A DNA stretch of 64,000 nt from the NCBI GenBank assembly GCA_003506895.1, contig DNXO01000001.1:37426-101425 (forward strand), given 5' to 3'. The position numbers were made by a program, and so were the translations under genes. The notes beneath the pieces were generated by a model that had not been told where the DNA came from, ran no database searches, and saw only the letters and a program-made list of their open reading frames with translations. Below, piece after piece: positions 35,302 through 43,676 of this stretch (its first letter is position 1; every line of letters begins with the position of its first letter). Origin of the DNA: Acetobacteraceae bacterium (GTDB lineage Bacteria; Pseudomonadota; Alphaproteobacteria; Acetobacterales; Acetobacteraceae).

Positions 35302-35883
35302 ATGACATCCATACGTTCTCTCGCCGTATTCTGCGGCTCTCGCGTCGGCATCAATCCGGTCTATGCCGCGGCCGGCCGCACCCTGGGCCAGGGTATGGGA
35401 CGGGCCGGGATCCGGCTGGTCTATGGCGGCGGCCGGATCGGCATCATGGGCGTCGTCGCAAATGCCGTGCTGGAAGCTGGCGGTCAGGTGCTGGGCGTGA
35501 TCCCGGAATTCCTGACGAAAATGGAAGTCGCGCACGAAATGGCCACCGAAATGGTGGTGACCGACACCATGCACACCCGTAAGCTGCGTCTATACGAAGA
35601 GTCCGACGCCTTCCTGATCATGCCCGGCGGCCTGGGCACATTCGACGAAGCGTTCGAGATCATCACCTGGCGCCAGCTTCGCCTGCACGACAAGCCGATC
35701 CTGCTATGCAACGTCGCCGGTTGGGCAGAACCGCTGGTTGCCATGATCGACCACGCGATCAGGCAGGGTTTCGCCGATCCGTCGTGCCGTGGGTTATTCG
35801 AAGTGATCGACAGCGTCGAAGCGGCCTTGGAACGGCTGAAAACGCTGGAACCCGGCGGCCGGGGCAAGCCGGAGCGGCTTTAG
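35302..35883 (+). CDS. LOG family protein (TIGR00730, lonely-guy type)
   Basis: 193 aa. Contains the family motif PGGLGTFDE in MPGGLGTFDEAFEIITW and the preceding MHTRKLRLYEESDAFLI. These Rossmann-fold proteins are phosphoribohydrolases of nucleoside 5-prime-monophosphates (cytokinin-riboside or AMP) although in bacteria the natural substrate is often uncertain. Opposite strand to the cytochrome gene, whose upstream region it shares. Confidence 0.9.
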   Translation: MTSIRSLAVFCGSRVGINPVYAAAGRTLGQGMGRAGIRLVYGGGRIGIMGVVANAVLEAGGQVLGVIPEFLTKMEVAHEMATEMVVTDTMHTRKLRLYEESDAFLIMPGGLGTFDEAFEIITWRQLRLHDKPILLCNVAGWAEPLVAMIDHAIRQGFADPSCRGLFEVIDSVEAALERLKTLEPGGRGKPERL

Positions 35884-35910
35884 CGCCCCAGGGGAAGGAG
35901 GCGTCCTCAT

Positions 35911-35947
35911 CCGTATCGTGGCCGGGCCTGGTCCGGTCACGATACGG
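35911..35947. terminator. Palindrome between convergent genes
   Basis: CCGTATCGTG (35911-35920) and CACGATACGG (35938-35947) are perfect 10-bp arms between the LOG gene and the dehydrogenase end. No T-run, so a terminator role is possible but not certain. Confidence 0.5.
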
Positions 35948-35956
35948 CGTGATCAC

Positions 35957-36976
35957 CTATTCGTGTTCGTTCGCCACCTTCACCAACAGCTTGCCGAAAT
36001 TCCGGCCGCTCAGAATCCCGGTCAACGCGTCGGGGGCATTCTCCAGCCCGTCGATCACGTCCTCGCGATAGACCAGACTACCGTCCGCAACCAGCGGCTC
36101 CGCCATCGCCCGCCACTCGGTAAACCGAGCCATACGGTCGGTCACGATGAAGCCTTGGATCAGGATGCGCTTGCCAACCACGAACCCCAGGTTCGGACCC
36201 GGCGGCATGGTCTTCTCGTTATACTGGGACACCATGCCGCACATCGCGACACGGGCGAACGGATTGAGCTGCTCGAACACCGCAGCCTGGACCGACCCGC
36301 CCACGTTCTCGAAATAGCAGTCGATCCCGTTCGGGCATGCCGCCTGCAGTTCGCGCCGCAGATCCAGGGAGCGGTGATCGACGCAATCGTCGAACCCCAG
36401 GCTGTCCTGCACCCACAGGCACTTATCCGGACCGCCGGCGATGCCGACCACCCTGGCGCCCATGCGTTTGGCAAGCTGTCCGGCGACCGAACCCACGGCG
36501 CCAGACGCGGCGGAGACGACGAACGTCTCCCCCGCCTTGGGTTTGCAGATCTCGGTCACGCCGGCATAGGCGGTTGCGCCGGGCATCCCCAGAATTCCCA
36601 GGTACGCGGACAGCGGCGCCGCGCCCTTGGGGATCTTGTGCAGTTGGGCGACCGGCGAAACCGTATGGGACTGCCAGCCGCGCGCACCGGCCACCATGTC
36701 GCCCGGCACGAAGTCCGGGCTGCCTGAAGCGATGACCTCGCCAATCGTCTCGCCGGTCATGACCTCGCCGATCTGAATGGCGACGGCGTAGGTTTGCTCC
36801 TCCCGCAGGCGGCCGCGCATATACGGGTCGATCGATAGCCAGATCGTCCGGGTGAGCACTTCGCCGGGTTGGGGCTGCGGGATCGCATCCTCGACGACAC
36901 TGAAATCGCCGGGTGTAGGCTCGCCGGTCGGGCGCCTTTTCAGAACGACTGACCGGCGGAGGCCCATGGTGCCCAT
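35957..36976 (-). CDS. NADP-dependent enone/prostaglandin reductase-like oxidoreductase (MDR)
   Basis: 339 aa. Short-linker MDR with WLSIDPYMRGR near residue 45 and SAASGAVGSVAGQLAK near 153-168, characteristic of the leukotriene B4 12-hydroxydehydrogenase/CurA group that reduces 2-alkenals and enones with NADPH. No zinc ligands. Its ATG overlaps the TGA of the upstream alcohol dehydrogenase by 1 nt (TGATG), so the two are a coupled pair. Cytoplasmic. Confidence 0.9.
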   Translation of the reverse strand: MGTMGLRRSVVLKRRPTGEPTPGDFSVVEDAIPQPQPGEVLTRTIWLSIDPYMRGRLREEQTYAVAIQIGEVMTGETIGEVIASGSPDFVPGDMVAGARGWQSHTVSPVAQLHKIPKGAAPLSAYLGILGMPGATAYAGVTEICKPKAGETFVVSAASGAVGSVAGQLAKRMGARVVGIAGGPDKCLWVQDSLGFDDCVDHRSLDLRRELQAACPNGIDCYFENVGGSVQAAVFEQLNPFARVAMCGMVSQYNEKTMPPGPNLGFVVGKRILIQGFIVTDRMARFTEWRAMAEPLVADGSLVYREDVIDGLENAPDALTGILSGRNFGKLLVKVANEHE

Positions 36977-38046
36977 CAGGCCGCCTCGGCTTTCAATACC
37001 AGGCGGCCGGTGACCTTGCCGTCACGCAGGCGGTTCAGCGCCTCGTTCGCCTGGTTTTGCGGGATCGTGGCGACCGGAAGGGCTTCCAGGTCACCGTCCT
37101 GCGCCAGCTTCACGAGTTCGCGCAGTTCCTTCGGATTACCGACATAGCTGCCCTGAACGGTCAGGGCGCGCATCGCCATGATCGGCAGCGCCAGCGTCAG
37201 TTCGCCGCCGAACAGGCCGACCTGGATCAGCTTGCCGCCCTTATCGAGCGCACCGAAAGCGAAGCGAGCCGTCGCGGTGCCGTTCACCAGATCGATCACC
37301 GCTGGCACCATGCCGCCGGCCGCCTCGATGATACGCTTGGTCACCGTCGGGCCATCGCCGCTGCCGTCAACGGTCTTGGTGGCGCCGGCCTTCATCGCCG
37401 CCTCGCGCTTTTCGGCGGAGATATCGACGCTGATGATGTTCTGATGCTTCAGCGCCTTCAGGATAGCGATGGCGTTCAGCCCCAGGCCGCCGGCGCCGAC
37501 CAATACGATCGGCTGCGTCGGCTTCAGCGGCATCGCCTTCTTGATGGCGGAGTAAACCGTGATGCCCGAGCAGGCATAGGTCGCGGCCACGGCAAGATCC
37601 AGCGTGCCGGGATCGACCAGATGCCGCGCATCCGGCGCGATCACATGCGTGCCGTAACCGCCGTTCTGGAATACGCCCAGGCTGCGTGCCGCGACCGTGC
37701 ACATGTTGTCCTCTTCGGAGAGGCACTTCTCGCATTTGCCGCAGCCCAGCCACGGGAACACGATGCGGATGTCACCGACCTTCACGCCGGAGGCATCCGG
37801 CCCCAGCTTCGCGACGCGGCCCACGATTTCGTGGCCCATCGCCAAGGGCAGCACCACGCCGCGGTCCTTCAGCGACATCTTCTGGCCGCCGCCGACATCG
37901 TAGTAGCCGTCCCAGATGTGCAGATCGGAGTGGCAAACGCCACAATAGGTGACTTCGAGCAGGACCTCGGTGCCCTTCGGCTCCGGCGTCGGGAGTTCGA
38001 TTTCCTGCAGGGGTTTTCCGCTTTCGACTACGGCCCAGGCGCGCAT
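36976..38046 (-). CDS. Zinc-dependent alcohol dehydrogenase
   Basis: 356 aa. Zn-MDR: catalytic-site YCGVCHSD near residues 34-41, structural zinc cysteines GCGKCEKCLSEEDNMC, and GAGGLGLNAIA for NAD(P). The insert GYYDVGGGQKMSLKDRG before the MGHE is typical of the group that oxidises long-chain or secondary alcohols. First gene of the pair with the enone reductase. Upstream 167 bp (38047-38213) contain no gene. Confidence 0.9.
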   Translation of the reverse strand: MRAWAVVESGKPLQEIELPTPEPKGTEVLLEVTYCGVCHSDLHIWDGYYDVGGGQKMSLKDRGVVLPLAMGHEIVGRVAKLGPDASGVKVGDIRIVFPWLGCGKCEKCLSEEDNMCTVAARSLGVFQNGGYGTHVIAPDARHLVDPGTLDLAVAATYACSGITVYSAIKKAMPLKPTQPIVLVGAGGLGLNAIAILKALKHQNIISVDISAEKREAAMKAGATKTVDGSGDGPTVTKRIIEAAGGMVPAVIDLVNGTATARFAFGALDKGGKLIQVGLFGGELTLALPIMAMRALTVQGSYVGNPKELRELVKLAQDGDLEALPVATIPQNQANEALNRLRDGKVTGRLVLKAEAA

Positions 38047-38213
38047 GGTGGTTTCCTCCTCTAAGATGGGAGGATGGATAGCGCGGTTACGGTGCAGGTC
38101 AAGCGGGGGCGGCGTTGGGTCGGATTATGCCATCGGGTCCGCGATCCGCTGCTTTCGTCAGCGGGCCCTGGCCAATCGTGCGTCTATTGAAGCCGTTATT
38201 TTGCTACAAGCCT

Positions 38214-38918
38214 TTAGGCCGATCGTTGTTGGGCGACGCATTCGATCCCGTTGTTCGGGCGTGCCGCCCCCGCTTCTGGCCAGCTTGGTTCGGCGGAGCG
38301 GAGATCGGGCGTTCGGAGGGCAGCGGCGATGAGGGCGCTGACGCTGGCGGTCGTCGCGGGTTCGGGCCAGGATCGTCTCTTTGGCGTCTCGTTTTTCAGT
38401 ATGTGGGAATTTGTTCCGGATTTTGAGAGCGCCGCGACCGGCGGGGCCTGCGGGACTGTGGGTTCCAGGGGGATTGCGCTCAACATGGCTTGGGCGGCGA
38501 TGTCGCGGGTCCACTCGTCCTGGTCGGCGGCGCTGTGCGTTGTTTCGCGTTTGCGGCGCTGCTGCTGTTCGCGGAGCAGGCGGTTGTGGACGGCGAGCGA
38601 GGCGCGGACCATCGCGCTGTATTGGGCGTTGAGTTTGATGACCAGATTTATGTCGTTGGCGTGGAGGCGGATGAGCCTGAGCACGTCCTCGGCTTGGGCT
38701 CTGGCCGCGATGCATTGGGCTGCCAGTTCGGCCTCATTGGCGTTGACCGGGGCCAGGGCGGCGATCCTGGCGATGGCGGCGTGGTTTCTGGCGAGGGTTG
38801 CTTCGGGGGTGTCTTCGATCGGCGGGGGAAGCAGGGCGATCAGGGTGTGGATCAGGTGGCGGTAGGCCTGGGCCGGGAGGTCGATGGGCGGGTTCGATGG
38901 CTGTGGCTTGGTTTCCAT
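38214..38918 (-). CDS. Hypothetical helical protein, paralogue A
   Basis: 234 aa. Residues about 15-145 form a helix-rich domain (PPPIEDTPEATLARNHAAI, AAQCIAARAQAEDVLRLIRL and ASLAVHNRLLREQQQRRKRE) that is about 80% identical to paralogue B at 39343. The C-terminal 80 residues are Pro/Ser-rich, differ from B and look disordered. No catalytic motif or membrane segment is visible. No function known to me. Lies at the edge of the accessory region. Confidence 0.6.
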   Translation of the reverse strand: METKPQPSNPPIDLPAQAYRHLIHTLIALLPPPIEDTPEATLARNHAAIARIAALAPVNANEAELAAQCIAARAQAEDVLRLIRLHANDINLVIKLNAQYSAMVRASLAVHNRLLREQQQRRKRETTHSAADQDEWTRDIAAQAMLSAIPLEPTVPQAPPVAALSKSGTNSHILKNETPKRRSWPEPATTASVSALIAAALRTPDLRSAEPSWPEAGAARPNNGIECVAQQRSA

Positions 38919-39342
38919 CGTTGGTTTTTAGACGATATTAGGAATTTAGTCAATATTCGTTCCTATGTGGAAGGGGGAGCAGGGTGGGTGTGCGTTTGGG
39001 GGCCGGTGGGGGTTGCAGTAGTGGCTTGTCACAGCAGGGCTATTGCATTTGGGGCGCTGACCCGGCAACCGATGGCGATGGATTGGCCAAAGTAAGGTTT
39101 TTTTGCCGCCGATAAGGCAGGATGAACGCCGATAAGGCGATCACCTTATCATTCATCGCCCGAATTCGCGCTTTTGGTCATCGCTGGCGCACCGATCTGC
39201 GTTCATCCTTCCTTATCGGCGGCAAAAAACACTTGCTTCGGCAAAGCCACCGAGCGTTGGGCGCAATGCAAATGCGATTGCCCTTATGTTGGGAGGCGGT
39301 TCTGGTGGGGCTTGTGGCGGGAATGGCGCCGGCCTCCGACCG
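38919..39342. other. Spacer between the two paralogues
   Basis: 424 bp without a convincing gene. Contains a short AT-rich promoter-like stretch near 38930-38970 upstream of paralogue A and, at 39097-39230, an inverted-repeat element. Confidence 0.5.
39097..39230. repeat. 134-bp inverted-repeat element
   Basis: Left arm 39097-39129 and right arm 39199-39230 are reverse complements over about 32 nt with one substitution and one extra T in the T/A tract. Each arm runs from a T (or A) tract through GCCGCCGATAAGG to GGATGAACGC. A 69-nt centre is without a gene. The GATGAACGC-type unit recurs at 49176, 49582 and 60840, so this may be a small non-autonomous member of that repeat family. Confidence 0.7.
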
Positions 39343-39861
39343 TCATGACGAGGGAGGCTCTTTTGTCACCGATTCGCGTTGTTTCAGGCGGATCGTTATC
39401 GGGGGGGCGCTTTGGATGCCTCTCAGCACGGCTTCGGCGGCGATGTGACGGGTCCATTCGTCCTGGTCGGCGGCATCGTGATTGGTTTCGCGCTTGCGGC
39501 GTTGCTGCTGCTCGCGGAGAAGGCGGTCGTGGGCGGACAGCGAGGCGCGGATCATCGCGGTGTACTGGGCGTTCAGTTTGACGACCACGTTTATGTCCGC
39601 TGCGTGGAGGCGGATCAGTCTGAGCACGTCCTCGGCTTGGGCTCTGGCGGCGATGCATTGGGATGCCAGCTCGGCCTCACTGGCGTTGACGGGTGCCAGG
39701 GCGACGATCCCGGCGATCGCGGCGTGGTTTCTGGAGACGGTGGCCTCGGGCGTGTCTTCTATCGGTGGGGGAAGAAGCGCGATGAGGGTGTGCATGAGGT
39801 AGCGATAGGCCTGCGCCTGGAGGTCTAAGGGCGGGTTTGGTGGCTGTGGCTGGGGTTCGAT
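39343..39861 (-). CDS. Hypothetical helical protein, paralogue B (start unclear)
   Basis: The frame is similar to paralogue A from its first residues, but the codon that aligns with the ATG of A is ATC (39859-39861, followed by GAACCC). The frame is open from there to the stop (172 codons); the first ATG is at 39795, inside the conserved domain (giving 150 aa). Either translation uses a rare start, the shorter start is real, or the copy is decaying. Conserved helices PPPIEDTPEATVSRNHAAI and SAHDRLLREQQQRRKRE are intact. The C-terminal tail is short and differs from A. Confidence 0.55.
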   Translation of the reverse strand: MEPQPQPPNPPLDLQAQAYRYLMHTLIALLPPPIEDTPEATVSRNHAAIAGIVALAPVNASEAELASQCIAARAQAEDVLRLIRLHAADINVVVKLNAQYTAMIRASLSAHDRLLREQQQRRKRETNHDAADQDEWTRHIAAEAVLRGIQSAPPITIRLKQRESVTKEPPSS

Positions 39862-40394
39862 TCCGGATTATTAGCGGAATATAGGAAATATGTCGTGGAC
39901 GTGGCTGCGCGGGGGGTGTGGTGCATCGTTTCCATGAACCAACCTTGTTCAGGGCGAGAATGACGGGCGAGCCCCGGGGAATCCGGCGCCTTGCTGCGGG
40001 GGACACAGCGCATCGATAATGCCGACGGCTTGGTCCATGGGAAGCTTCGGGTGGTTTCCTGCTGACTTGCTTCCGGGCAGGGATGCGCTGAAACCGGACA
40101 TTGGGCCGCCCTTACCGATGGACAAAAAGCGACCATATTTTAACTGAGACAATACTTTCGCTACGCATGTTGCAGGCGGCCTAAATACTCAATGGCACTT
40201 ATTCTATGACGGTCATAGAGGATTACGAATGACTATTGCGTGCCCGCGACTACCACTGATAGCCCACGCGATAATCCATATGGATGGCCGATATTTTCGC
40301 GTCCTCCACTCGCATTTTTTCTTCTCAAATTATAAATATCTTATTGATAATACCTCCTATTATTACGTGACCATAAGTGAATATCTCCGGGCTC
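39862..40394. other. Region without a recognised gene; left edge of AT-rich island
   Basis: G+C content drops from about 40150 on. A perfect 15-bp palindrome CTATGAC-G-GTCATAG lies at 40204-40218. A plus-strand frame 40229-40453 (74 aa, Tyr/Phe-rich) has a GAGG site, but shows no family and runs 59 nt into the end of the cyclase gene, so I do not call it. The minus-strand frames at 39949-40152 have no motif. Confidence 0.4.
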
Positions 40395-41168
40395 TTAATC
40401 ATTTTTTCTTCGGATCAAATATCCAGAGACGTTATGCATTGTACGAGGTATAAATTTCAGTCGACCGCCCTCAGAAGTTGGCCATTCCCTATTTATGTTC
40501 GTGTCTACAAGTATTTCATTTCGGCCTCCAGATAGTTTCGTTGCATTATAGACGCAACGACCAATCGCTTTAGGATGAGAATTTCCCGGCAACCCAACCA
40601 ATGAAATGAGTGCGGGACTCATGGCCAGCCCGATTCCGATTTGGAGAGGAGGAAGACGATATCTTGCATTTAGTTCGTCATTGGCAATCCGAAGAGTCTC
40701 GGTGACGCAATTTTTTGCAGCTCTATGCGCTGCATAGATAGCAGATTTTTTGTCCCCTTCCTCTACATAAAATAGAGATAATATCCCGTCTCCAAGATAT
40801 TCCGTAACGGAGCCATCTTCATATTGAATCGTGCGCTCTAATGCGGGGAGTAAGGCGCTTGTTTCGTAGTAAACCCTTTGAAGCTCCGATACATCTGCTT
40901 CTTTGCCGGAAATAGCACAAAGCAAGTGCTGACTGGAATTTCTAATATCGGCTACCAGCGCAATAAAGGTAGATACCTTTTCTTGGTCGTCGGCGACGTA
41001 CTCATGGCCGGGAATCCTTGAGGTAAGATTTTCGACAGAATCCATGATTACGCTTTTTGCCACCGCGCGCTCGCGTAATGCAACGCCATGCTTATTCCAC
41101 ACACCCTCGGCATGGTCCAAAGCACCCTGAACAATGGACAAAATTTCATCAGCATCAAACTTCGGCAT
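40395..41168 (-). CDS. pycC: Class III nucleotidyl cyclase, Pycsar PycC-like
   Basis: 257 aa. A helical N-terminal part (1-64) precedes a class III cyclase domain: FIALVADIRNSS with metal Asp D74, EYLGDGILSLF with metal Asp D127, and IGIGLAMSPALISLVG. The motif that usually supplies the transition-state Asn and Arg (VN-x-A-x-R) reads VYNATK (206-211). Downstream on the operon from a three-helix membrane protein with only 2 nt between them. This pairing matches Pycsar defence, in which phage infection makes PycC produce cCMP or cUMP and the effector damages the membrane. A general adenylate/guanylate cyclase is the alternative; which nucleotide it uses needs testing. AT-rich, unlike its flanks. 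Confidence 0.72.
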   Translation of the reverse strand: MPKFDADEILSIVQGALDHAEGVWNKHGVALRERAVAKSVIMDSVENLTSRIPGHEYVADDQEKVSTFIALVADIRNSSQHLLCAISGKEADVSELQRVYYETSALLPALERTIQYEDGSVTEYLGDGILSLFYVEEGDKKSAIYAAHRAAKNCVTETLRIANDELNARYRLPPLQIGIGLAMSPALISLVGLPGNSHPKAIGRCVYNATKLSGGRNEILVDTNINREWPTSEGGRLKFIPRTMHNVSGYLIRRKND

Positions 41169-41170
41169 TT

Positions 41171-41734
41171 TCAGATTAGCCGATCAACGAGACAAAGAAT
41201 TAGCGAAACGCTGAACCAGACCGCGGTAAATAGGATCGCAAACCGTGAACGCGTTGCTTTCAGAATTAGAATGAAAGACAGTTTCATGCGTTCAAATGTT
41301 AGTTCTCTAACGATTTCATCATCATTCTTCGGCAGTAATTCAACTTGCTCGTCTAAGGTTCTTTTCGAGAGCGCCTTGCTGCCGCAAATAGCTTCAATGA
41401 AATTGAATGAAAATAGGCCTCCGGAGAAAAATGAACCGGTTGCGCCGAGAGGTCTGAGAACTTTATCCCCTGGGTCAATCACGACAGCCAACGCGATAAA
41501 TTGCATGATGACCGCAAGAACCCAGGTAAACACCGCAGCAATCACGACGATCAAACCAAAGACCGATTTATGGCAATCAGTCAGTGCATGGTCATAGATT
41601 TGCTGGGCAATCGGCAAAGGGGCAAATAGCAGTAGAAACATGAAGCCTGTCTTTACGTCGATAGCTCGAATGGTCTGCTGCGTATCGGAGATTGACTGAT
41701 GGAGAAACTCTATGACTTCGTTTTTGGCAACCAT
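41171..41734 (-). CDS. pycTM: Three-helix membrane protein, probable Pycsar effector (PycTM/DUF5706-like)
   Basis: 187 aa. Hydrophobic helices at about 30-47, 58-86 and 164-184; the middle 90-160 is polar and likely cytosolic, as the ligand-sensing part. IDVKTGFMFLL (25-35) resembles the xDTKA-x-LL signature that opens the first helix in PycTM/DUF5706 proteins. GAGG precedes the ATG by 8 nt. Stop TGA and the cyclase ATG are separated by AA, so the two are co-translated. In Pycsar, cyclic pyrimidine nucleotide binding drives effector-mediated membrane disruption. Assignment is by architecture and weak motif, not strong similarity. Confidence 0.6.
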   Translation of the reverse strand: MVAKNEVIEFLHQSISDTQQTIRAIDVKTGFMFLLLFAPLPIAQQIYDHALTDCHKSVFGLIVVIAAVFTWVLAVIMQFIALAVVIDPGDKVLRPLGATGSFFSGGLFSFNFIEAICGSKALSKRTLDEQVELLPKNDDEIVRELTFERMKLSFILILKATRSRFAILFTAVWFSVSLILCLVDRLI

Positions 41735-41878
41735 TTAGTTTTCCTCAAGGCAGACAATTTCCTCGTGAGGCTTACAAAAACCGCGGCTCAGAAAGTACCG
41801 CCTTTCCTGCCCAAAGGCCATGTTCTGCCAGACACCGCGTAACGGCCACCCCCAACTAAGCTGCGGTCTTACTCTGCG

Positions 41879-41908
41879 TTAATAGGGGAGGCGGGCCGGG
41901 GTAATCAA
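41879..41908 (-). promoter_or_regulatory. Possible promoter of the Pycsar operon
   Basis: Minus-strand TTGATT (41903-41908), 18 nt, TATTAA (41879-41884). It would start transcription near 41870, giving a leader of about 135 nt before the membrane-protein ATG at 41734. Confidence 0.3.
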
Positions 41909-42417
41909 GTGCGAAATTGATTCGATCTTGATTTTTCATTCTCACGGTCTGCTACGGGCGGTTCAGGTCCTGCCGGTGCGATGATCGACTGATGTCCGCT
42001 TCCACGGAACTAGCGCGCCACCCCAGATGACCGCCATGGACGCGAAGGCGCCGCTTCCAGGTGGCGCTGAACATCTGTTTTTGCGATCACCGGATCGGCG
42101 GTCTGGCGACCGGCTTGGGTCGGTAGCAGCCATCGGAGGGTGAAGCGGTAAATATGTTCGGGTCCTCGGAAATGCCGGACTAGCCACTCGGACTTTCGAG
42201 GTACTGTGGGGGCGTTTTTTTAATGCGAAGGACGCGGAGGGCCACTAAGGGCCGCCGAGGCGGGGTGTTGAGACTCTTGGGACGATGGCGGCGGTGGGGT
42301 TGGACAAGCTCTGGACTTGTCGATGACATTGGCGGCGCGGGGCCTGGATTCCGCTTCGGACTTAGGGATTTTGCCGAAATAGGCGAATCGTTTCACGGAA
42401 GCCATCGGCCTCTCATC

Positions 42418-42495
42418 GTCATGGTGGGCTTGTTCCGGCCACCTTCGCACGGACGGCAGAAGCGCGGATGGCCGCGACAAGCACGGCCGTGACGG
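42418..42495. repeat. BIME-like palindromic repeat, copy 1
   Basis: About 78 bp; most of its bases match the reverse complement of 49847-49925. Core GCACGGACGGCAGAAGCGCG separates two imperfect hairpins starting GTCATGG and ending CCGTGACGG. Confidence 0.6.
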
Positions 42496-42652
42496 GAACG
42501 GAAGATCCGTTTTATACCAACGTCTTATCACATCCATCGGCGGACACTCGCTTCACTGGCCGGACGAAAACCCGACGACTCGCCCCGCTATTTTAACGCC
42601 AATGGGGCCTCCGCCCGCCATGACGGGTCTCCATTGGCCGTGCGTCCATTGT

Positions 42653-42702
42653 CGCACGGATCGCCGCAGAGCAGATGGCCGCGACACGCGCGGCCGTGAC
42701 GG
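42653..42702. repeat. BIME-like repeat, partial copy 2
   Basis: GTCGCACGGATCGCC through CGCGGCCGTGACGG matches the right half of the repeat at 42418 in the same orientation, with the left hairpin decayed. Confidence 0.55.
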
Positions 42703-42767
42703 TGAGAGAAAGCCGCTTTCTGGCGATGCGTTATCCGCCCCCGGGCGGACGTTGCCTTGCGGTTCGG

Positions 42768-43661
42768 TCAGGCGGCCTCGGCCATAGTGGACCGTTCGCA
42801 GGCAACCGTCGTCCGATGCATATCCCGCACCTCCTTCGGATCAAACGGCCGAGCGCGATGCATCGTCGCTCGGTTGTCCCACATCACCAGGTCCCATTGC
42901 TTCCATTCGTGCGCGCAGACGAACTTCCGCTGCGTGGCGTGCTCGATCAGGTCGCGCAGCAGGGCACGCGCCTCCGGCACCGGCCAGTCGATGATCGCCC
43001 CGGCATGGGATGCCAGGTACAGCGACTTGCGTCCGGTGGAGGGATGGATGCGAACCAGCCGCTGCAACACCGGCTTGAACCGGATACGGTCCTCATCGGT
43101 AAAATCCGCGAAGCCAAGCTGCGCGCGGGAGTATAGCTGGCTGTGCTCGCAGACCAGATCGGCGATTTCTGCCTTCAGGTCGTCATCCAGCGTGTCATAG
43201 GCCGCGCGCATATCCGCGAACTCGGTATTGCCACCGGCCGACGGGATCGATCGGGCGGACAGTAACGAATACTTCGCCGGCACCGCCTTGAACGAACTGT
43301 CGGAATGCCACAGCCGGTTGCCCAAACTGAACAAGCGCCTGCGGCTGTCGCGCGCCATAACCTGATTGTCGTTATCCAGGTTGGAAATGTCGTTGACCAG
43401 CGGGGACGCAATCCGGCGCGCCTTTCCCCAATTCAGATCGCCCGAGGCTTCTTCCAGGTCGCCAAAGTTGCGGGAGAACGCCAACTGGGCTTCGTCGTCG
43501 AACTGCTGACCATGGAAAACCAGCACGCCGTACTGGTCCATGCCCTTGTCGATCGCCGCCGCCTGTTCGGCGGTCAACGGCTTGGTGATATCGATGCCCG
43601 ACACCTCACCCGCGAAAAACGGGCGGGACACCGGGTCGATCGGACGAATGGAGAGGGTCAT
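42768..43661 (-). CDS. TauD/TfdA family 2-oxoglutarate-dependent dioxygenase
   Basis: 297 aa. Iron ligands H119 and D121 in LWHSDSSF and H268 in RATMHRAR, with R283 for 2-oxoglutarate. The closest named relatives by motif are TfdA-like 2,4-D or taurine dioxygenases; the substrate cannot be assigned. Its gene is 15 nt downstream of the unknown 536-aa protein gene, so the two are probably one operon and may share a pathway. Cytoplasmic. Confidence 0.92.
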   Translation of the reverse strand: MTLSIRPIDPVSRPFFAGEVSGIDITKPLTAEQAAAIDKGMDQYGVLVFHGQQFDDEAQLAFSRNFGDLEEASGDLNWGKARRIASPLVNDISNLDNDNQVMARDSRRRLFSLGNRLWHSDSSFKAVPAKYSLLSARSIPSAGGNTEFADMRAAYDTLDDDLKAEIADLVCEHSQLYSRAQLGFADFTDEDRIRFKPVLQRLVRIHPSTGRKSLYLASHAGAIIDWPVPEARALLRDLIEHATQRKFVCAHEWKQWDLVMWDNRATMHRARPFDPKEVRDMHRTTVACERSTMAEAA

Positions 43662-43676
43662 GTTCAGGTCCTTCGA

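Larger units (their letters stand above)
41735..42767. other. Intergenic region with dispersed repeats
   Basis: About 1 kb with no convincing gene. The AT-rich part ends near 41960. Right of it are 42222-42262, a diverged ACGCGGAG/GCCACTAAG array of the kind that litters many genomes, and two palindromic repeats (42418-42495 and 42653-42702), plus a decayed REP copy (42602-42626). Several small frames here are made of these repeats. Confidence 0.5.

Noticed and set aside
39851..39870. tRNA T-loop-like GGTTCGATTCC
   Set aside because: No acceptor, D or anticodon stem pairs around it; it lies in the 5-prime end of paralogue B.
40229..40453. 74-codon Tyr/Phe-rich frame
   Set aside because: No family, overlaps the cyclase 3-prime end and lies in AT-rich DNA where stops are the only limit; weak ribosome site only.
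42222..42262. ACGCGGAG/GCCACTAAG array as a CRISPR or tandem repeat
   Set aside because: No regular repeat-spacer unit; it is a decayed intergenic repeat of a common type.
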